This document shows positions 62,509 through 64,000 of a DNA stretch of 64,000 bases, one piece after another. The translations under genes and the position numbers were made by a program. The first letter of the stretch is position 1. Every line of letters starts with the position of its first letter. This stretch comes from JAGOEF01 sp029564465 (GTDB lineage Bacteria > Bacteroidota > Bacteroidia > Bacteroidales > ML635J-15): contig JAKQPY010000154.1 in the NCBI GenBank assembly GCA_029564465.1, positions 1 through 64,000 of the forward strand. The letters run 5' to 3'. The notes below the pieces were generated by a model that was not told the DNA's origin, made no database searches, and saw only the letters and a program-made list of their open reading frames with translations.

Positions 62509-63612
62509 ATGAATGTTTCATTTACCATATTCAGCAACATCTTAAATGGTGACCTCTTACCGGATGCCTCGCACAATCAGGACCACTTCATTTTTTCATC
62601 TATTCTCGCCAATAAACTAAGGAGTAATTCTGATTGTTTTTATTCCTATTTTAAAGTTTTTAATGATTCTATTTCTCCTTTTTATCCAAATCTGTCGTCC
62701 TGTGTTTTTCTCTTTGACAATACTTCAAAAGATTGTCATTTGCCAGATTATTTTCATTCATTATCATTCCAACCATTTTTCGATAAGAAATCTGAGTTTT
62801 ATTTCTATCTGATTAAAAATGAGACTGACCGCATCTATAGTTATTCGTGTAAAATAGTTTCAGCAGCTGAGTCTCCCGAAATTAAATCTTACGAATCTTA
62901 TAAAATATTAAGTCAAATTTTGCTATTATTCGACTTGAGTGCTTCTGTTTCTTGGGGCTCTACTGATGCACTCTATGTAATTTACAATCTGAGAATTGCT
63001 CTATTGCGTCTCTATTATATGTGTCAAATCAGGTTTTCTGAGTACACAGCTGAGCATTTTATAACCGATACTGAAGTCCTTGCTAAAATCGACCCCCAAG
63101 GTTTTTTTAACGACAATAATCCTTCTCCTATTGTTAAAGTATTCAAGGCTTTTCTGAATGCAAAATCTAATTCTGACCTAAAATCTGCTCCTACTGCTTT
63201 GGTTGATTCTTTTCCGTTAAAGTCTGTAGCAAAGAGTTTACCGTTTACTTTTAGAAACTCTGATTTTCGTCCTGGTTTTAAAGGTAAAGTATCGTTCAAC
63301 GACATTATTAACCCCGATAAATTCGCCAATTTCGAAAAAAATCTTTTTGAGTATGAATACATTGATACTGATTATAACTTTACCAACAAACATGGTAAGA
63401 AAAAAGAAATAGCAGCTCTTTTTAAGATTATTATTGAAAAGAAATTCTTCAGGGACAATCTTTATAAATCCCGTTCAAAATTGCGACCGGCTCACATTAG
63501 GCAATATCTCGATTTTCGGTATAATACAAAAACCGATCAGGAATTTCGTAAATGCACAATCGAATTTATCAATCAACTAAAAAATAACCACTATTGGGTT
63601 GACCAATTATAG
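62509..63612 (+). CDS. Mobile-element protein of unknown function
   Basis: The ATG at 62509 starts a 367-residue protein; an in-frame TTG at 62491 would add six residues. No domain is recognisable with confidence. The C-terminal 100 residues are helical and charged (KKEIAALFKIIIEKKFF ... LRPAHIRQYLDFRYNT ... EFRKCTIEFINQLK) and remind me of proteins found between integrase and excisionase genes in Bacteroidota elements. The gene is more AT-rich by eye than chromosomal neighbours. It could regulate excision; this is a guess from position only. Confidence 0.6.
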   Translation: MNVSFTIFSNILNGDLLPDASHNQDHFIFSSILANKLRSNSDCFYSYFKVFNDSISPFYPNLSSCVFLFDNTSKDCHLPDYFHSLSFQPFFDKKSEFYFYLIKNETDRIYSYSCKIVSAAESPEIKSYESYKILSQILLLFDLSASVSWGSTDALYVIYNLRIALLRLYYMCQIRFSEYTAEHFITDTEVLAKIDPQGFFNDNNPSPIVKVFKAFLNAKSNSDLKSAPTALVDSFPLKSVAKSLPFTFRNSDFRPGFKGKVSFNDIINPDKFANFEKNLFEYEYIDTDYNFTNKHGKKKEIAALFKIIIEKKFFRDNLYKSRSKLRPAHIRQYLDFRYNTKTDQEFRKCTIEFINQLKNNHYWVDQL

Positions 63613-63620
63613 TTTAATCA

Positions 63621-63725
63621 AAAAAACGGTATTTTGACTTAATAATACCTCTTTAAAATACCACTTTCTATTTTTATTCAACTGATTTTCTGTTAGTTAA
63701 CCCCAGCACCTAAATACCGTTTTTT
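63621..63725. repeat. 14-bp perfect inverted repeat
   Basis: AAAAAACGGTATTT at 63621-63634 is inverted as AAATACCGTTTTTT at 63712-63725, with 77 nt between. Further TAATACC / AAATACC words lie inside. The pair sits just after the unknown element gene and could be a protein-binding array or a long-stem terminator. Confidence 0.6.
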
Positions 63726-63777
63726 CTCCCTGTTTTCTTTTCTTCTGAACTTTGTCAAGTCTTTGAAAATCAAAGAT

Positions 63778-63795
63778 GACTTTTGGCCAAAAGTC
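63778..63795. promoter_or_regulatory. 18-bp perfect palindrome, candidate operator
   Basis: GACTTTTGGCCAAAAGTC reads the same on both strands and ends 28 bp before the HTH gene's ATG. A perfect palindrome at that spot fits an operator for a dimeric regulator or for the HTH protein itself. Confidence 0.6.
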
Positions 63796-63823
63796 CATTT
63801 TGTAAAAGTTAATAATTAATACA

Positions 63824-64000
63824 ATGGACGAATTATTAAAAGAAATTCAGGAAGTAAAAAGATTGCTTCTTGAACAAAATTTGTTAAAAAAAGATGTTTT
63901 ATGCTTTTCTGAAGCCTGCAAGTACCTTGACATTAGCGAAAGTCACTTGTATAAGCTTACCAGTAGGAAGCAAATCCCCCATTTCTGCCCTCAAGGCAAA
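63824..64000 (+). CDS. Excisionase-like helix-turn-helix protein, 3' end cut by window
   Basis: The 59 visible residues start with a coiled-coil-like helix (MDELLKEIQEVKRLLLEQ) followed by FSEACKYLDISESHLYKLTSRKQIPHFCPQG, a HTH_17/MerR-like winged helix. This layout is very common in Bacteroidota mobile elements, where such small proteins act as excisionases or regulators of excision and transfer. A perfect 18-bp palindrome lies just upstream. The C-terminal end, including the wing, is outside the window. Confidence 0.9.
   Translation, partial: MDELLKEIQEVKRLLLEQNLLKKDVLCFSEACKYLDISESHLYKLTSRKQIPHFCPQGK

Larger units (their letters stand above)
61067..64000 (+). mobile_element. Left end of an integrative element in tRNA-Met, truncated by window
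   Basis: The element begins at the broken tRNA-Met fragment and carries a tyrosine recombinase gene pointing inward, an AT-rich unknown gene and an excisionase-like HTH gene. That is the usual start of a Bacteroidota integrative element or prophage. The right end lies beyond the window, where the intact tRNA is expected. The boundary is approximate. Confidence 0.75.

Overview
The window is a piece of a Bacteroidota chromosome, most likely from an anaerobic or fermentative Bacteroidales-like lineage. The reasons are: many large secreted proteins ending in type IX secretion (T9SS) sorting domains or gliding-type C-terminal domains; SprB and FISUMP repeat proteins; a sodium-pumping methylmalonyl-CoA decarboxylase operon of the kind used for propionate metabolism; rubrerythrin; and promoters of the Bacteroidota type (TTG, about 19-21 nt, TAnnTTTG) instead of the E. 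coli pattern.

Layout. 1-1140: a 5'-truncated DnaQ-type exonuclease and an FAH-family hydrolase. 1400-7405: a five-unit FISUMP protein with its T9SS-like domain at the unusual N-terminal end, then a barrel-like outer-membrane protein. 7411-9429: uvrB. 9509-18396: two paralogous papain-like secreted proteins with a calcium-loop insertion, and an M43 metalloprotease. 18398-22298: purC, a PhoH ATPase, a SAM hydroxide adenosyltransferase and a PagL-like lipid A deacylase. 22417-28204 (minus strand): an extra OadG-like protein and small membrane or secreted proteins, then the operon mce - carboxyltransferase - oadG - biotin carrier - oadB. 28394-39192: an ECF sigma factor, an inner-membrane anti-sigma-like protein carrying a gliding-type C-terminal domain, a small secreted protein and a 2782-residue SprB-repeat adhesin; these look like one regulated surface-structure operon closed by a terminator. 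39344-42142: rubrerythrin, murB and a glycosyltransferase.

42151-53172 is the least explained part. It has two membrane proteins (one with GldL-like histidine motifs), two long STAND NTPase - transmembrane - WD40 paralogs whose first 68 residues are identical, a four-helix-bundle protein and a 343-residue protein with an RNxxxH (HEPN-type) motif. I regard this as the best candidate for an undescribed signalling or conflict system, but that is inference.

53319-60665: an RRM RNA-binding protein; a lipoprotein, rluD-type synthase, T9SS cargo and PASTA protein operon; a PI-PLC-like protein; and a lipoprotein with a CHIPPGNP-motif insertion. 60666-64000: a stretch of repeated hairpins, the 3' fragment of a tRNA-Met(CAT) gene, a tyrosine recombinase, an unknown protein and the start of an excisionase-like HTH gene behind an 18-bp palindrome. 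This is the left end of an integrative element that runs off the window.
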